This document shows, in pieces, positions 45,483 through 56,724 of a stretch of 64,000 nt of DNA (position 1 is its first letter; each line of letters begins with the position of its first letter). Where the stretch lies: positions 81,434,501 to 81,498,500 of the forward strand of contig CATIUR010000003.1 in NCBI GenBank assembly GCA_949592205.1, in the 5' to 3' direction. The stretch comes from Helichrysum umbraculigerum. Taxonomy: Eukaryota > Streptophyta > Magnoliopsida > Asterales > Asteraceae. Made by a program: the position numbers and the translations under genes. The notes below the pieces were generated by a model that ran no database searches, was not told the origin of the DNA, and was given only the letters and a program-made list of their open reading frames with translations.

Positions 45483-46370
45483 TGAGGCAATGTGATCGTT
45501 AGGAACGTATGAAAAACACCTCTAACACCCTGATACACTTATTCTCTCGATCAAAAACACCTACACTTCATCTTTTTTATCCGGTTCATCACAAAAACAC
45601 TTAGATCGATCACCATTGCGCTCTTTCCTTGTATTATCCCGAATTTCAGCAATAAAATCAACAAAGGCAAGGAACGATTGTTCCCTCCCGAGGTTTTATG
45701 CCGACGATCTAACAAGATCAAGGGCTTTCCTCGTACATCCTTGTGTCGATTGCATTTACTTTACGTTTTCGTTGTTTAATTTGCATTTTATTGAACTTTT
45801 GATCATATATTCTTCATTATCTTGAATTTTACATAAGTTAACATACTGATTTTGTTTACAAACACTTATTTGACACAAAATCAGTCTTACGTTGTTATTA
45901 AACTTGTGTTATTCTTCATTTTTTTGAATAATATCAATCGTTTTCATCACAAAACTGTGTTATCTCGGATTATAGTTCATTATTTTGCATTACCCTTGCT
46001 CTTACTTGCATTTTTTATTAGTATTCACGTTTATCTCACCTGTGATTACATTTTTATCATTAAATTTGCACTATCAATCTGTTTTATGTATTTTTATTGA
46101 TCATAATCATATTTTTGCTGCATAACTTGCATTATCCCGAAAATATACTTTGCATTTAACTTGATATTTTGCATTTATTTTGTTATAGAACATTTGTTTC
46201 ACTTAAAATCAGTATTATTTAAACCCTTAGTCGCATTTTTGACAAGTCTTCTGTGTATATCATATTTAGTGAAATTCGTATTATTTCACCGTAAAATTAC
46301 ATTTTTAGTCGATTATTTCGAAAATCAATACAAGCACACTACCTCACAAACTAGACTTAATTGCCTTGGG

Positions 46371-46515
46371 TAATTTTTGACCAAAACAAAGGGATAATTG
46401 AAAATTGCAGAAATTAAAGATCATTGGGCAAAAACTGCCGAAAATAAATCTTAAAGGACAAAATCAATCAAAACGTAAAACTACAAGGACAAAATTTGCA
46501 AACTTCCCTAAATAA
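46371..46515 (-). repeat. Dispersed repeat, copy 2 (interrupted)
   Basis: Reverse complement of the type at 34680-34860 (AAAGGACAAAATCAATCA, CAGAAATTAAAGATCATTGG). Its missing part probably lies at 44660-44762, beyond the LTR-like block. Confidence 0.5.
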
Positions 46516-47307
46516 ATATGACTCCGTATACAGTAGAACATCTATAATTTAATACTCGCTAAATTAATAAAATATCCCGGTCCCAACATTATTAATTTAC
46601 AGAGGTTTTACTGTATACATAAACACCTCCTTACCATTCCCATTTTGATTGTATTAAATAAATCTGAGCACCGATAACAATCATCAAGATAATATTCTCT
46701 TACGCATAGTATAAGACAACATATCATCATGTTAAAAATAATTACATGAGCAAGCAAAACTCATTCTACCAATTTCAAGTCTTATCTCATAGACGAACCT
46801 ATTCATCGACTAACTTTAGGGAGTATCATACTCCAATTATTGTGTCACGTATTCCAAATGGTCAAGTTGATCTGTCACTATAACTTATTCATGTCATCAA
46901 TATAAGCAACCTATCTATTAAAATTCTCTTCACAAAAATCTTCAAAAGTTATTCATATGCCTAATTAATAACATTTACCATACATGACATAGATTATTAA
47001 ATAATATCAAAATCATAAATCAAATTAACATGTATCACATGCATAGAACGTATGTCTTACTCTCATAAGTCTAACAAACCATCATCTTTCAATCAAAATT
47101 TCAAACATAATTTATCTAAAAAATGCACTTTTAACCTCTTATAAAATGTCATTAATACAGTATCTAAAGTAAATGGCATTAAGAAATTTCAGAACTCTTC
47201 TAAATTCATATGTCATAATAAGGGCATAGAAGTGTAACTCAAATTTAATTACATAAATAAATAAACAAACTAAATGATGTAAGACATATTTCACATGCAT
47301 ATTAGAG

Positions 47308-47335
47308 ACTAGCATATTGCCCGCGCAATGCGGTG
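47308..47335 (-). mobile_element. Helitron-like 3' terminus
   Basis: Minus strand: CCGCATTGCGCGGGC (imperfect hairpin), then ATATGCTAGT. Helitrons end with a short GC hairpin about ten bases before CTRRT, which fits. No 5' TC end or helicase sequence was identified. Confidence 0.35.
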
Positions 47336-47895
47336 GTTGCAACTACTTAATAAATTTCCATTATGTATGATACTATTTTCGTCAAATAACATAACATTAA
47401 TCATTACATGATAATCAAAATATTTTAATTTTGAATGAATCTATCATAAACACATGATTTACTAAAGTAGAAAGAACTAATATTTGAAAAAAAAAAAAAA
47501 AAAAAAAAAAAAGACTTTCCTATTTGAAGTAGTATTCATTTATTAGTGTGATAAGGGTAAATTAGTCCAAAAAAAATTAAGATGTTAAGATTTAACATAT
47601 GAAGATGCTTTATAAATAGTTATAGATTATATATAATTAACTTTGTAATGATTTATCGAGTTGTACTATAAGCATACATGAAATCAATTTATGTCACTAA
47701 AAATTAGAGATAACATATAAACATAGAGTGATGTGCAAATTAGAATGAAAAATTTGATGAAAATGGAGGAATCAATAAGAATCTGTCACGTGTCATAAAA
47801 CTCATTTCCTCACATTTTTAAAAATCAAATATCTCAAATTTTATAAAAATTACATTATAAAAATCAGCATTTTTTCCTATTCGATTTGTCATTTC

Positions 47896-48114
47896 ACAAG
47901 GTATATTTTCGATGATTTTTTTTGTTTTTGTTTTTTTTTTTTTTTTTTTTTTTTTTGTTTTACAAATTGTATAAAATTAGTAACACATGTGCTACTAGTT
48001 GCTATCACATGTATTACTAGCTGAACACATGTGTTTTTCGCTGGTAACACATGTGTTATTTGTTTTCAAAACGCTCTAGAAAACAAAAAAATATTCGTCG
48101 AAAATATACCTTGT
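47896..48114. mobile_element. MITE-like element with an ACACATGTGT array
   Basis: Terminal inverted repeats ACAAGGTATATTTTCGATGA (left) and its near-exact complement (right end 48114). Between them are a poly(T) tract and four copies of AACACATGTGTT or variants at about 20-base spacing (about 47981-48060). 219 bases, non-coding. Superfamily unknown. Confidence 0.55.
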
Positions 48115-49814
48115 CACATCTCTAATGAAGAGAATAAAACGTTTATTTTATGGTGCAATTTTTGTTACTTTTCGACTTACCTTTGAGAGATGTTTTATTT
48201 TTAAAAATGTAAAGGAAAAAGGGTTTAGTGACATATAGCGCATTCCTATTAGTTCACGCATTCTCATACAATGTTGCTATACTTATTTAAACGTTGCTTT
48301 GTGAACATACACTCTAGATATAATTGAATTTGTTCACGTGATCAATCATTCTAACTACATCAAGTTTATTCGTATCGTAATGATATTAAACACACTTCAT
48401 AAACTTGCGTAGAACGTAATATATATAAAACATATTCCTTTTGAGTTGCTAATGACTAACACATAAATTATAAATTGTTTTAATAGGGCTCTAAAATAAT
48501 TAGTTAGAACGGATGAAAATACACTTTAGAATCATTGAATTTGAGTGGTGATATTTCCACCATGATTTTAGATAAATCCACCATAATGTACAACTATTTA
48601 TTCATATGGTACTACTGCTTACTGCACATGCATGGTAGATTTATCAAAATTAATGTTGAAAATATCAATACCCCTTGAATTTGATTAGCTTCTATCGTAG
48701 AGGCCGGGCAATATTCATTCGATCATGTACCGTCTTATAACTTATGAACCTTATTATAAATAGTTAACATTGCAAGCATAATTACGTATTAAGATCATAT
48801 CCAATCACACTTATTTGGCCAAGTTAAATTAGTATTCTACTCTAAGCACATCGATTTTAACCTTTCATTGACTACTCCAAATTATTAGATTTAGGTAACA
48901 TTATCCACTTTTCTTCACACAGCAATGCTAGCTAAGATATGGTGATTAACTTTACGAAGAGATAGAACCTTAAATCAACCAATTTATTGATCGTTTCATA
49001 AGCATGGGAACAAAATAGTGAAAAGAACCGCTGTTTTCCAACTAATGATCAAAACAATCCGATTTAAAGCAATAAAAGAGCTTTCATAATAGTGAAATAG
49101 AGTAAATCTATTTCATCAAATTTCGAGTAAATTCATATTCTTTAGATTTTTATCGAGTATTTATTCGAATAATATAAACCACATGAAGAAAATTAGCCTT
49201 TAAAGCAATTATGTCATCTTGTTAATTTAGTTGTGAGCTACTTCATTTGTTTTGATTAACCGACACTACTTTATTTTGAAGCTCGATAAAAAAAAAAATT
49301 ATGAGATCCAGTTTTCTTATGGTTCCCTAGTCATGACTGGAAGAAAATAAACCAACAATATCCTAGTTCCTGTTGAATTTTACTGTGCTTACTATATATA
49401 CTAAGCATTAGCATGTGAACATAGTTTAGTTAATGGGTATGTTTGATGAAGTAGCTGTAGGCTGTAGCTGTAGGGTGTAGTTGTAGCTGTAGGCTAAGGC
49501 TGTAGGCTATAGCTGTATAAGCTGTAGAGAATTATTTGGCAAACTAGTAGTTGTAGCTGTAACTTTAAAATATAAAATGACATAAAAGGACATCAATATT
49601 ATAGTAAATGATACACATACGTAAATGCAAATTTAACAAACAATATTCATTATATAAGTAACCTCCTTATGATTGGATAATATTTATGTCATCTTTTCTA
49701 TAAAATTAAAACATATCAAAAGGCAATCGGAAACATAATATGCTTGTCATAAATCATTGTCGACGTGCGTTCCATATTAATGTATCAATATTATTACGGA
49801 TATGTTTCATCTCG

Positions 49815-50033
49815 CTAGACGTTCCTTCTTATAAATTGTCGTTTATTTGAGATACATAAACATCGGGCATCGCGTGTTATAATAATTGGATTACCATTCA
49901 AAACACCATTCAGCCAAGCCTCTCTTGTTTGAGATGATGTCATGCACGGTTCCTTATGGATATACGTATAATAGTACTCTGAATCTATATCGTTTGTGTT
50001 GATCATATCCAATAAAAAATCTAAATAAGGCAC
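49815..50033 (-). pseudogene. HARBI1-like transposase, N-terminal fragment
   Basis: A short ORF with HKEPCMTSSQTREAWLNGVL and NGNP, matching the pre-catalytic region of plant HARBI1-like (PIF/Harbinger) transposases, where a (P)C-T-S...G..W...L.GN pattern precedes the DDE domain. The sequence shifts frame after NGNP. Only weak, stop-ridden traces follow to about 49750, and the DDE catalytic domain is missing. Non-functional. Confidence 0.5.
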
Positions 50034-50276
50034 TTTCTTATCGTCCCTTTACTTTTTGTATCCATTATAACCCTATAAGAAGTCTATATAATAAACACAT
50101 AATTAAACAATGACATATCAAATAACAATAAAACATTCTTAAAATAACCCGTCATCAAATTCAAAATGCATATAGTATGAATACATATAAGTTCAAACAC
50201 TGAAAACAAATTGGTCTTAAGATAAGGCATCAACTAAATAGAAACTACAACTTTACTCATAAAACCGGGATTTTTC

Positions 50277-50734
50277 TTATGACAACCATTTCATCTTGAC
50301 TTCATCACCTCTTATCATTAGACGCATATCTATCAAATGGTCAATTACGCTTACAACTGCATCAATACTAGACTTACTGCTTTGATTGGCGCTAGACATT
50401 TCTGACTCTAAAATACGCAAAACACGATCTTGTGTAGCACTACTTTTAGCTATATGCTCCCTTAACATAACAGATCCCGATGATTGTCTCCCTGTCCTTT
50501 TCATGTTAGCGGGTTTAGGTTTTGTTGTATTATGGTTTTGCTTAGAGATCCCATTTGATTTGTTGGTGTTTCAACTTATGGATGTGACGGATACCGAAAA
50601 CGTCCAAAGAAATGGATTGTGTCATCACTCTCTAAGCCTTCTAAATTAGCCGAAAAATTGTTATTTACTTGAGTTTCCTCCACACCATCATTAAACTCAT
50701 CATCCTCGTCCTCAACGTTTTCAAAAATCTCATG
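50277..50734 (-). pseudogene. MYB/SANT-like protein of the Harbinger element, 3' part
   Basis: Continues the frame of 59823-59659 after one copy of the target duplication is removed. It begins with an acidic stretch (EDEDDEF) and is open to TAA 50578-50576. Shortly after, another frame (from about 50570) carries a basic, serine-rich tail (MKRTGRQSSGS) and a helical C-terminus with VVSVIDHLIDMRLM, ending at TAA 50279-50277. The switch of frame suggests a one-base mutation or an unseen intron. The C-terminal layout matches plant MYB/SANT-like proteins of this type. Confidence 0.5.
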
Positions 50735-50739
50735 GTTCA

Positions 50740-53680
50740 TGTAACACCCCCAAATTTAACCGTTTGCGGAAGCGATGTTTTGGGTGTTACTAATCAATAA
50801 TCACAAGCACAAAGGATACAGTGAACGACTCTAAATGAGACGTTAGAAAAGTTATTACATTAATACATAAGTAGTTTCAAAATACAAGCTCGAGTTCAAG
50901 TAAAATCCTAGAGATTCTAATACATAACAATAAGTACAAAAGTAATGTAATAAAATCTCCAAGCTTGTAAATGCATGCGACTCGAGCTAAGAAAGCTTAT
51001 CCTGCTGGGCATCCCTACTGATGCTGTGTACCTGAGAAGCATTACTAAAAGGGTCAACCAAAAGGTTGGTGAATCTCACAGGTTTGTAAGTAAGTAAACA
51101 GTTGAACACACAAGTAGTATTTGTAAATCATAGCCAGCCAGTATGTAACGATCACAGGTTATGCTCATCGTTAACTTAAGTTTTAATAAGTGGGTGGTTG
51201 CAGGTTATGCAAACCATTTGATACAATTGCCATGAGCCACCATAGTTGAAGCTTAACGTACAGTAAATATAGGTACCCCCGTGAATGTAATCCAAAACAT
51301 TCATTCGAAACGAGTAAGAAACGCCCGTTTCTACAGGAACGGTTCGTGGTAGTGCGTGCTACCCCGGGCGGGGATTGTCAGACCCATATGGATCCATATA
51401 CTAAAACTCGCGCTTATCCCATAACTAACAACTATGATTAAGGAGGATTTCATTGGATTAGTCGAAACTCATGCAATTGGCGTATCCGTAATTCAGTATC
51501 GTAAGTAAATCATGGCAGCAAGTAAGTTGTGTGTGTTCATGTAAAACAGTAATGCATCTCACCCCTGAGTATAAAACAGTAAAGTAGGGGCTGTGAGACT
51601 CACCTGAGTCTGGTAGACAATGCAGTAAGTAAGCAAGTAGTATTCCCGAACTAGCAACCCTTAGCGTCCTAATACGCATAAGGTTTAGTAAGTAAATGGA
51701 ATACTTGTAAAGTATCCATGCTAGTTGTTCCCAAACTAGTTAATGTCCATTAGTTTGTTTGTACGTTTGTAATCGTTTGTAGTTTGTAGAAAAGTTATAC
51801 GGTCCGTTTGTTATCGGTGTATAATAATAATTCCATCCATTATTATTATGTATTCATAGTAGTTGTACCTTTGTAAAGCGTACGTGTATAACTGTTTGTT
51901 TGTATCACAGCGTGTATCGTTTGCGTAAGTTCCAATGGGCTTAAACCCCAAAGGGTACGAGTGAAACCTCGTAAGTATTCGAGTGTATGTTCGTATCAGT
52001 TAACGTGTAATCCAGCACATAACTAGTGAGTGAACTTGTAAGTTCGTATCGGATGTAATCCCGTGTAATGTACAAGTGTAAGTTCGTTGGAGTGTAATCT
52101 CCTAAGTATTTCCAAGTGTAATCTCGTACGCGTGTGTGAGTGAAATCTCACGTTAGTTTAGTATAGTCTTGTACGTATTCAAATGTTGCTGTATACTCTC
52201 AAAAGTATAGTATTTTCATGTATAAGTAGCATCGTATTTGATTTAGTAGTTGAAAAGTGATTCCAACACTTAGAATATATTTTGTTTTCTGATCTGGGTT
52301 ATCTGCGACACAAGGCTTGTGTCGCAGACCGTATGCGACATAAGGTCTGTGTCGTAAGGATTGGTTCGGATTTAGTGTTTATGCGACACAATGGTTGTGT
52401 CGCAGACAAGGGTACGACACAACGATACGACATAGTCGTTGTGTCGCAATCAAGCGATGGGTAAACTTTGTGTCGTAGATGATACGACATATAGTGCGAC
52501 ATAAGCGTTGTGTCGCATACATTGCGACATAACGTGCGACATAACATGCGACACAGTGTTGTGTCGCATGAAATTTTGGTCCGATGCGACACAAGAGGTC
52601 TGTTCGGAATTTAAGTTTCCGAAAACGTATTTTCCGGTTTCCGTTGGGTCTAGAACTTTTATACTAGTTTTAATATGTTATAATGAGTCCATAGTAACTA
52701 TTGGTGGTCGTTTTTAAGGTTTGTGGTGTCGTTTTCTTTAAAATGACCAAAACCGACATTTTCGTTAACGTGTTCAAAAACGAGTTTTAATTACATATTC
52801 GGACATCATTTAGCTATGGGAACAATAATCTAGCAAAATAAAAGTAATCGGAAAAGTTTCGGGTCGCCGGAAAACTTACGAAATTGTCGAATCGAGAAAC
52901 CGAAAAGATAGGATTGTAGAGCTCGTTCTCGTGATCACTTTTCTCCAAACGGGTACAGACCTTCGAGGTGTTTTAATGGTATTTTTAGGGTGTTTAAGTG
53001 ACGGTTTTAGAGAGAGAGAGAGAGAAAACCGATAGAGAGAGAGAGGAGTGGGAGAGATGGAGTGTTTTTGGTGTTTGTGTGTGGAAGTGAATGAGAAGAC
53101 ATGGGGGAGGTGTCCCATGTCTTTGGGCCGGTTTTGGGTGGGGCCACCAAGGTGTGGTCTCACCAATTTTTGCTTCCTCTTGTTTGCGCTCCGTGCGGTG
53201 TTCGTTTCCCCGGTCGTTTAAACGTTAAAATGATTTTATACGCGATTAAATATACGTTTTAAAATACGAAATAATATCCGATAATTTAGTTGAAGTATTT
53301 TAATAAAATACTTTGTTTTCAAGTTACACAATATAACTTAGTTTCGTTTTGTCGGTTGGTTGAGTTTTCGGAGAGTTCGGTAGCGTTTTAATAAAAACGC
53401 ACGTTTTCCGTTATATTATAAACATAATATAAAGTACTAGTCAAAGTAATTAAATAATTTCACATTATTTAATAATTGTTTTACCAATGTCCGCAAGTTT
53501 GTACAATTGTAGTTTCATACGATATGTACGAATCGTATACGCGTATATATATATATATATTTCATCCATATATATATATAATAAGTAAATAACGTATATA
53601 ATCCTATTTCATATTATATACAAGTAATAAACACGTAATTAGGGAAAATTTAAATTGGCCCTAAATTTGGGGTCGTTACA
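50740..53680 (-). repeat. 3' LTR of non-autonomous copy 2
   Basis: 2941 bases. Palindrome array at 52305-52592; purine tract AACAAGGGGAGAA (minus strand) at 53681-53693. Confidence 0.93.
52305..52592. repeat. GCGACACAAG/CTTGTGTCGC palindrome array (copy 2, 3' LTR)
   Basis: Starts with the 21-base palindrome at 52305-52325. Its counterpart in the other LTR has lost two bases from it. Confidence 0.9.
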
Positions 53681-53839
53681 TTCTCCCCTTGTTAATAAAA
53701 TTTCGTCCCGAAATTTGTTCGATGTAGTAATCGGTAGTTTGTTATTCATCAGGTGGCTACAATGCGTCCTAGTAGCCTACAGTAGTAGGGTAGATCCTAC
53801 AGTGTTTGTAATCAAGTAATTGTTAGGTGGTAACGTACC

Positions 53840-54454
53840 CTAAATTTTGTTGCCTGGAGGTAGTGGGCACTTGGCCTTGAGATGGCCAGCACTCCCGCAG
53901 TTGAAGCAGAGTTTCGCTTTAGGAGGGTTCGTACCTTTAAGATAGGATTTGCATTGACCGGTGGGTGTGGTACACGGTTCGTCATGATGCCGAGTGCATC
54001 GGGTGCAGTAAGGTTTATTTCCTAAGTAAATCTTCACCCTTTTTGCTGGAGGCGGGGTACAGTCAGGGTCGTTATCCTTTTCAGTAGGAGTACTTTGGGA
54101 AGTTGGTGGTGAAGTAGGGTTTTCTAAAGCTATCAAACGTAGTTCGTACTCACGCATACGTATGTCATTTTGGAAAGCAATTCGTCGTAGGTCATCAATG
54201 TCTTCCCGTGCTTCATTCAGTTGTTGTCGCAGCGAATCAATAGTTTGGTTGAGGTGGCTGACTGATTCAGCAGTCAATGTTTCATCAACTGATGCTTTTG
54301 CAGCAGTTAGAGCAACAGGAGAAGCAGGTGCTGTTGCTGATTCAACGAAAGGTTCGGTATCACACTCGAGTTCGAGGAGGTAAGGAAACATTATTGGTTC
54401 CTCATTGAGCAGTTCATCATCCAAGGTAGGGTTGTTGACGGAGTGAGTTGTCAT
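53840..54454 (-). CDS. Second ORF of the non-autonomous family: coiled coil plus zinc knuckle (copy 2)
   Basis: 204 aa, intact. Same plan as in copy 1: acidic N-terminus (LLELECDTE), heptad-like leucine region (LNQTIDSLRQQL, about residues 67-110), KRVKI, KPYCTRCTRHH and the CCHC knuckle CFNCGSAGHLKAKC. It lacks eight residues after KRVKI relative to copy 1, an in-frame difference. The coiled coil and knuckle are almost unchanged while the linkers vary, as expected under purifying selection. An acceptor-like TTTCGTAG|GA precedes the ATG (AG 54459-54458). No known function. Confidence 0.8.
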   Translation of the reverse strand: MTTHSVNNPTLDDELLNEEPIMFPYLLELECDTEPFVESATAPASPVALTAAKASVDETLTAESVSHLNQTIDSLRQQLNEAREDIDDLRRIAFQNDIRMREYELRLIALENPTSPPTSQSTPTEKDNDPDCTPPPAKRVKIYLGNKPYCTRCTRHHDEPCTTPTGQCKSYLKGTNPPKAKLCFNCGSAGHLKAKCPLPPGNKI

Positions 54455-54751
54455 TTCCTACGAAATAATTATTCTATTTAAGAATGGTTACTAGTAAATG
54501 AAGTTCTACTGGATGACTTGTTTAAAGTACGAATAATATACGAGTTCCCGGTCTCAACCAGTGTGAGATAATTGGGAAAAGAGTTTGTTATTGGTAGTCT
54601 AAGTGTAATACAAGTTATATATTCGGAATTCGTATAGTCGGTCGTTTCCTAATCCTATTGGGTACTTAGGATCAAAGGAAACACACAGAATAATAGACAG
54701 TTACACATAATTTTTAAGCGAGAGATTTATGGGAAAAACAGTTTCGGGTAA

Positions 54752-55843
54752 TCAAAGAATGAGCGTACCCGGGTTGAGTAAATCACAGAGTCTCGGATTT
54801 GGGTCATCCTCCCTAGCGTTAATTACGTATGCTCTACTCTTCGTGTGGTTGGTCCGGAGTTTCAGTTTTGGGCAATCCTTTCTAAAGTGCCCGGTACCGT
54901 TGCACTCATAGCAGGTTTTGGGTGCAGGAGTATCAGTACCAGTGGGGTTGGTTCGGCAGTCTTGGGCCAGGTGCCCAAATTTCTTGCATTTAGTGCAGGG
55001 ACAGGAGCCGTTATGATGGCGACTACATTTGGAGCAGTAAGGCTTGCTCCCCTTGTAAGCCTTTGAGTCATTGGCATTGACAGTTGCAGGCTTTTTGTCA
55101 GAGGTAGGGTTGGATGAGTGGGGACTTACCTCCCATTTACGTTTGTTATTCGCAGGTGGGGTTGAAGTCGAGCCACGGCGGACAGAATTGGCCGTTAACT
55201 CATGAGCCATATGAATGGCGCTCTGAATAGTTCCCGGCTTGGACGAAGTTACTAAATCTTGAAGTCGTTCAGGAAGTCCATCAACGTACTTTTCGATCCT
55301 TTTGTACTCGGGATCAACCATGGATGGGCACAAAAGTGCCAGCTGGTGAAATCGGTTGGTGTAACCGGTGATGTCATCACCCTGCATCTTGTGATTCCAG
55401 AATTCAATCTCTAGTTGTTTCAGCTCATCTCTTGGGCAGTACTCGCCCCTCAGCATGTTCTTTAGTTCATCCCACTGTAGTTTGTAAGCATCAGCAACGC
55501 TCACAGTCAGCGCATAGGTGTTCCACCAGGTAAGAGCGGTGTCAGAAAAGGTACTGGCGGCGAACTTAACTTTATCCTCTTCCTTGCAGTTGCAGATGAG
55601 GAATACTGATTCGATTTTCTCGGTCCATCGAATCAGACCGATCGCTCCTTCAGTACCTGCAAAGCTCAAGGGTTTGCAGTTTTGGAAGTCCTTGTAGGTG
55701 CAGGTTTTGGGTGGAGGTGTATTGTTAGCCGTATCTTCGCTACTAGGATTGGTTGCTCGGACAGCTAGAGCTTGGGCCACACTACGGGCAATAATACCCG
55801 CGACTTCGGCTTCAGTAAGTGTGATTTGTCGTCGAGGAGGCAT
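54752..55843 (-). CDS. gag: Gag of the non-autonomous family (copy 2)
   Basis: 363 aa, intact and the same length as copy 1. Contains the gag core FAGTEGAIGLIRWTE, LTWWNTYA, GLPERLQDLV and two CCHC knuckles (CTKCKKFGHLAQDC, CYECNGTGHFRKDC), ending at the identical point with NPGTLIL. The same C-terminal end in two separately inserted copies shows that loss of pol happened once, in their common ancestor, which then kept transposing. Confidence 0.93.
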   Translation of the reverse strand: MPPRRQITLTEAEVAGIIARSVAQALAVRATNPSSEDTANNTPPPKTCTYKDFQNCKPLSFAGTEGAIGLIRWTEKIESVFLICNCKEEDKVKFAASTFSDTALTWWNTYALTVSVADAYKLQWDELKNMLRGEYCPRDELKQLEIEFWNHKMQGDDITGYTNRFHQLALLCPSMVDPEYKRIEKYVDGLPERLQDLVTSSKPGTIQSAIHMAHELTANSVRRGSTSTPPANNKRKWEVSPHSSNPTSDKKPATVNANDSKAYKGSKPYCSKCSRHHNGSCPCTKCKKFGHLAQDCRTNPTGTDTPAPKTCYECNGTGHFRKDCPKLKLRTNHTKSRAYVINAREDDPNPRLCDLLNPGTLIL

Positions 55844-56708
55844 GTTCCTTGAAACAACAAATAAAGAACATGTGAAGGTTTGAACAAGAATTATGATTGT
55901 GATGATTTTAGTAAGTTTAGAGAAATTACGCCCAAGTGTGAAGGTTGTTTAAAGTTGTGTACTATAAATAAGTTTATACGGTTTTTGAAGTTTTTGAAAA
56001 TTTTATAAAAACATTTTTGTGAGGAATTTTGTAACATGTTTGATAAAAATACATTTGTTATAAAATTTTGATAGTAAAAGTCGGTTGTATAATTTGAAGT
56101 TTGACGAAAAGTGAGTTGAAAATGGTTTTATTAGGTTACACCTAACAGTACAGTAGTGTACATTGTAGAATGTTATAAACGTAGAATTAGGTAGGAATAG
56201 CAAATGAAAACAAGGTCTCGATCTTCATATCGAAGGACGTTCGAGTAACTATGGTTGTCGGTTATAATGGTGTGGAGATCTTCGGACGTATGTCGGTATT
56301 CGTGAATTCATAAAAGTTAAATAAGGACAGAATGACGAGAATCGAGTTGTCGTTTGTTCGATGAAATTTTAAAGAATATTGATTTCGTAGTAGTCGAGAG
56401 AGAGTATCGTATCGGGGAAAGAGGCCTATGTATATATATATATATATCACATAACCGCCTAGTTCGTATCTAGCACAATCAAGTAAAAGTCCCGGTTCTC
56501 TCGAGGTCAGAGTCAGCTAATGCATTCCGGTTCAACATAACCCCTTTCAGAACTCACATCATCTTCATTTAATTGTACATAGTTGATCATGCTATGTTAA
56601 ATTAAACTTGTATGCTGTAATTCCTGAACCAGTTATACCTAATGAGGAATACTGCCTAACGGTCATAGTCTAGGCCCACTAAATGCAACCTAGTTCACTA
56701 TAACCTTA

Positions 56709-56721
56709 GGCTCTGATACCA
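56709..56721 (-). other. Primer-binding site, tRNA-iMet (copy 2)
   Basis: Minus strand TGGTATCAGAGCC, three bases from the 5' LTR. Confidence 0.92.
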
Positions 56722-56724
56722 ATC

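Larger units (their letters stand above)
44763..46370 (+). mobile_element. Probable solo LTR (Tat/Ogre-like?), boundaries uncertain
   Basis: Laid out like an LTR: a repeat array (44767-45432), TATA box TATAAATA (45475-45482), then a leader-like region with AATAAAA (45649-45655) and ATCAAGGGCTTTCCTCGT (about 45717-45734), then TTGCATT-rich sequence. No primer site, tract or coding region follows, and the same old repeat appears to flank both sides, so a single LTR inserted into it. I could not find a convincing target duplication or exact ends. The clade is a guess. Confidence 0.45.
46516..49434. other. AT-rich spacer with a Helitron-like end and a MITE
   Basis: No credible genes. Poly(A) at about 47488-47513 and poly(T) at about 47930-47956. 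At 47308-47335 the minus strand reads a GC hairpin followed by CTAGT, like a Helitron 3' end; the other end was not found. A MITE-like element lies at 47896-48114. Confidence 0.45.

Noticed and set aside
45616..46373. Series of short hydrophobic ORFs
   Set aside because: TTGCATT-rich AT sequence inside an LTR-like unit; hydrophobicity only reflects base composition.
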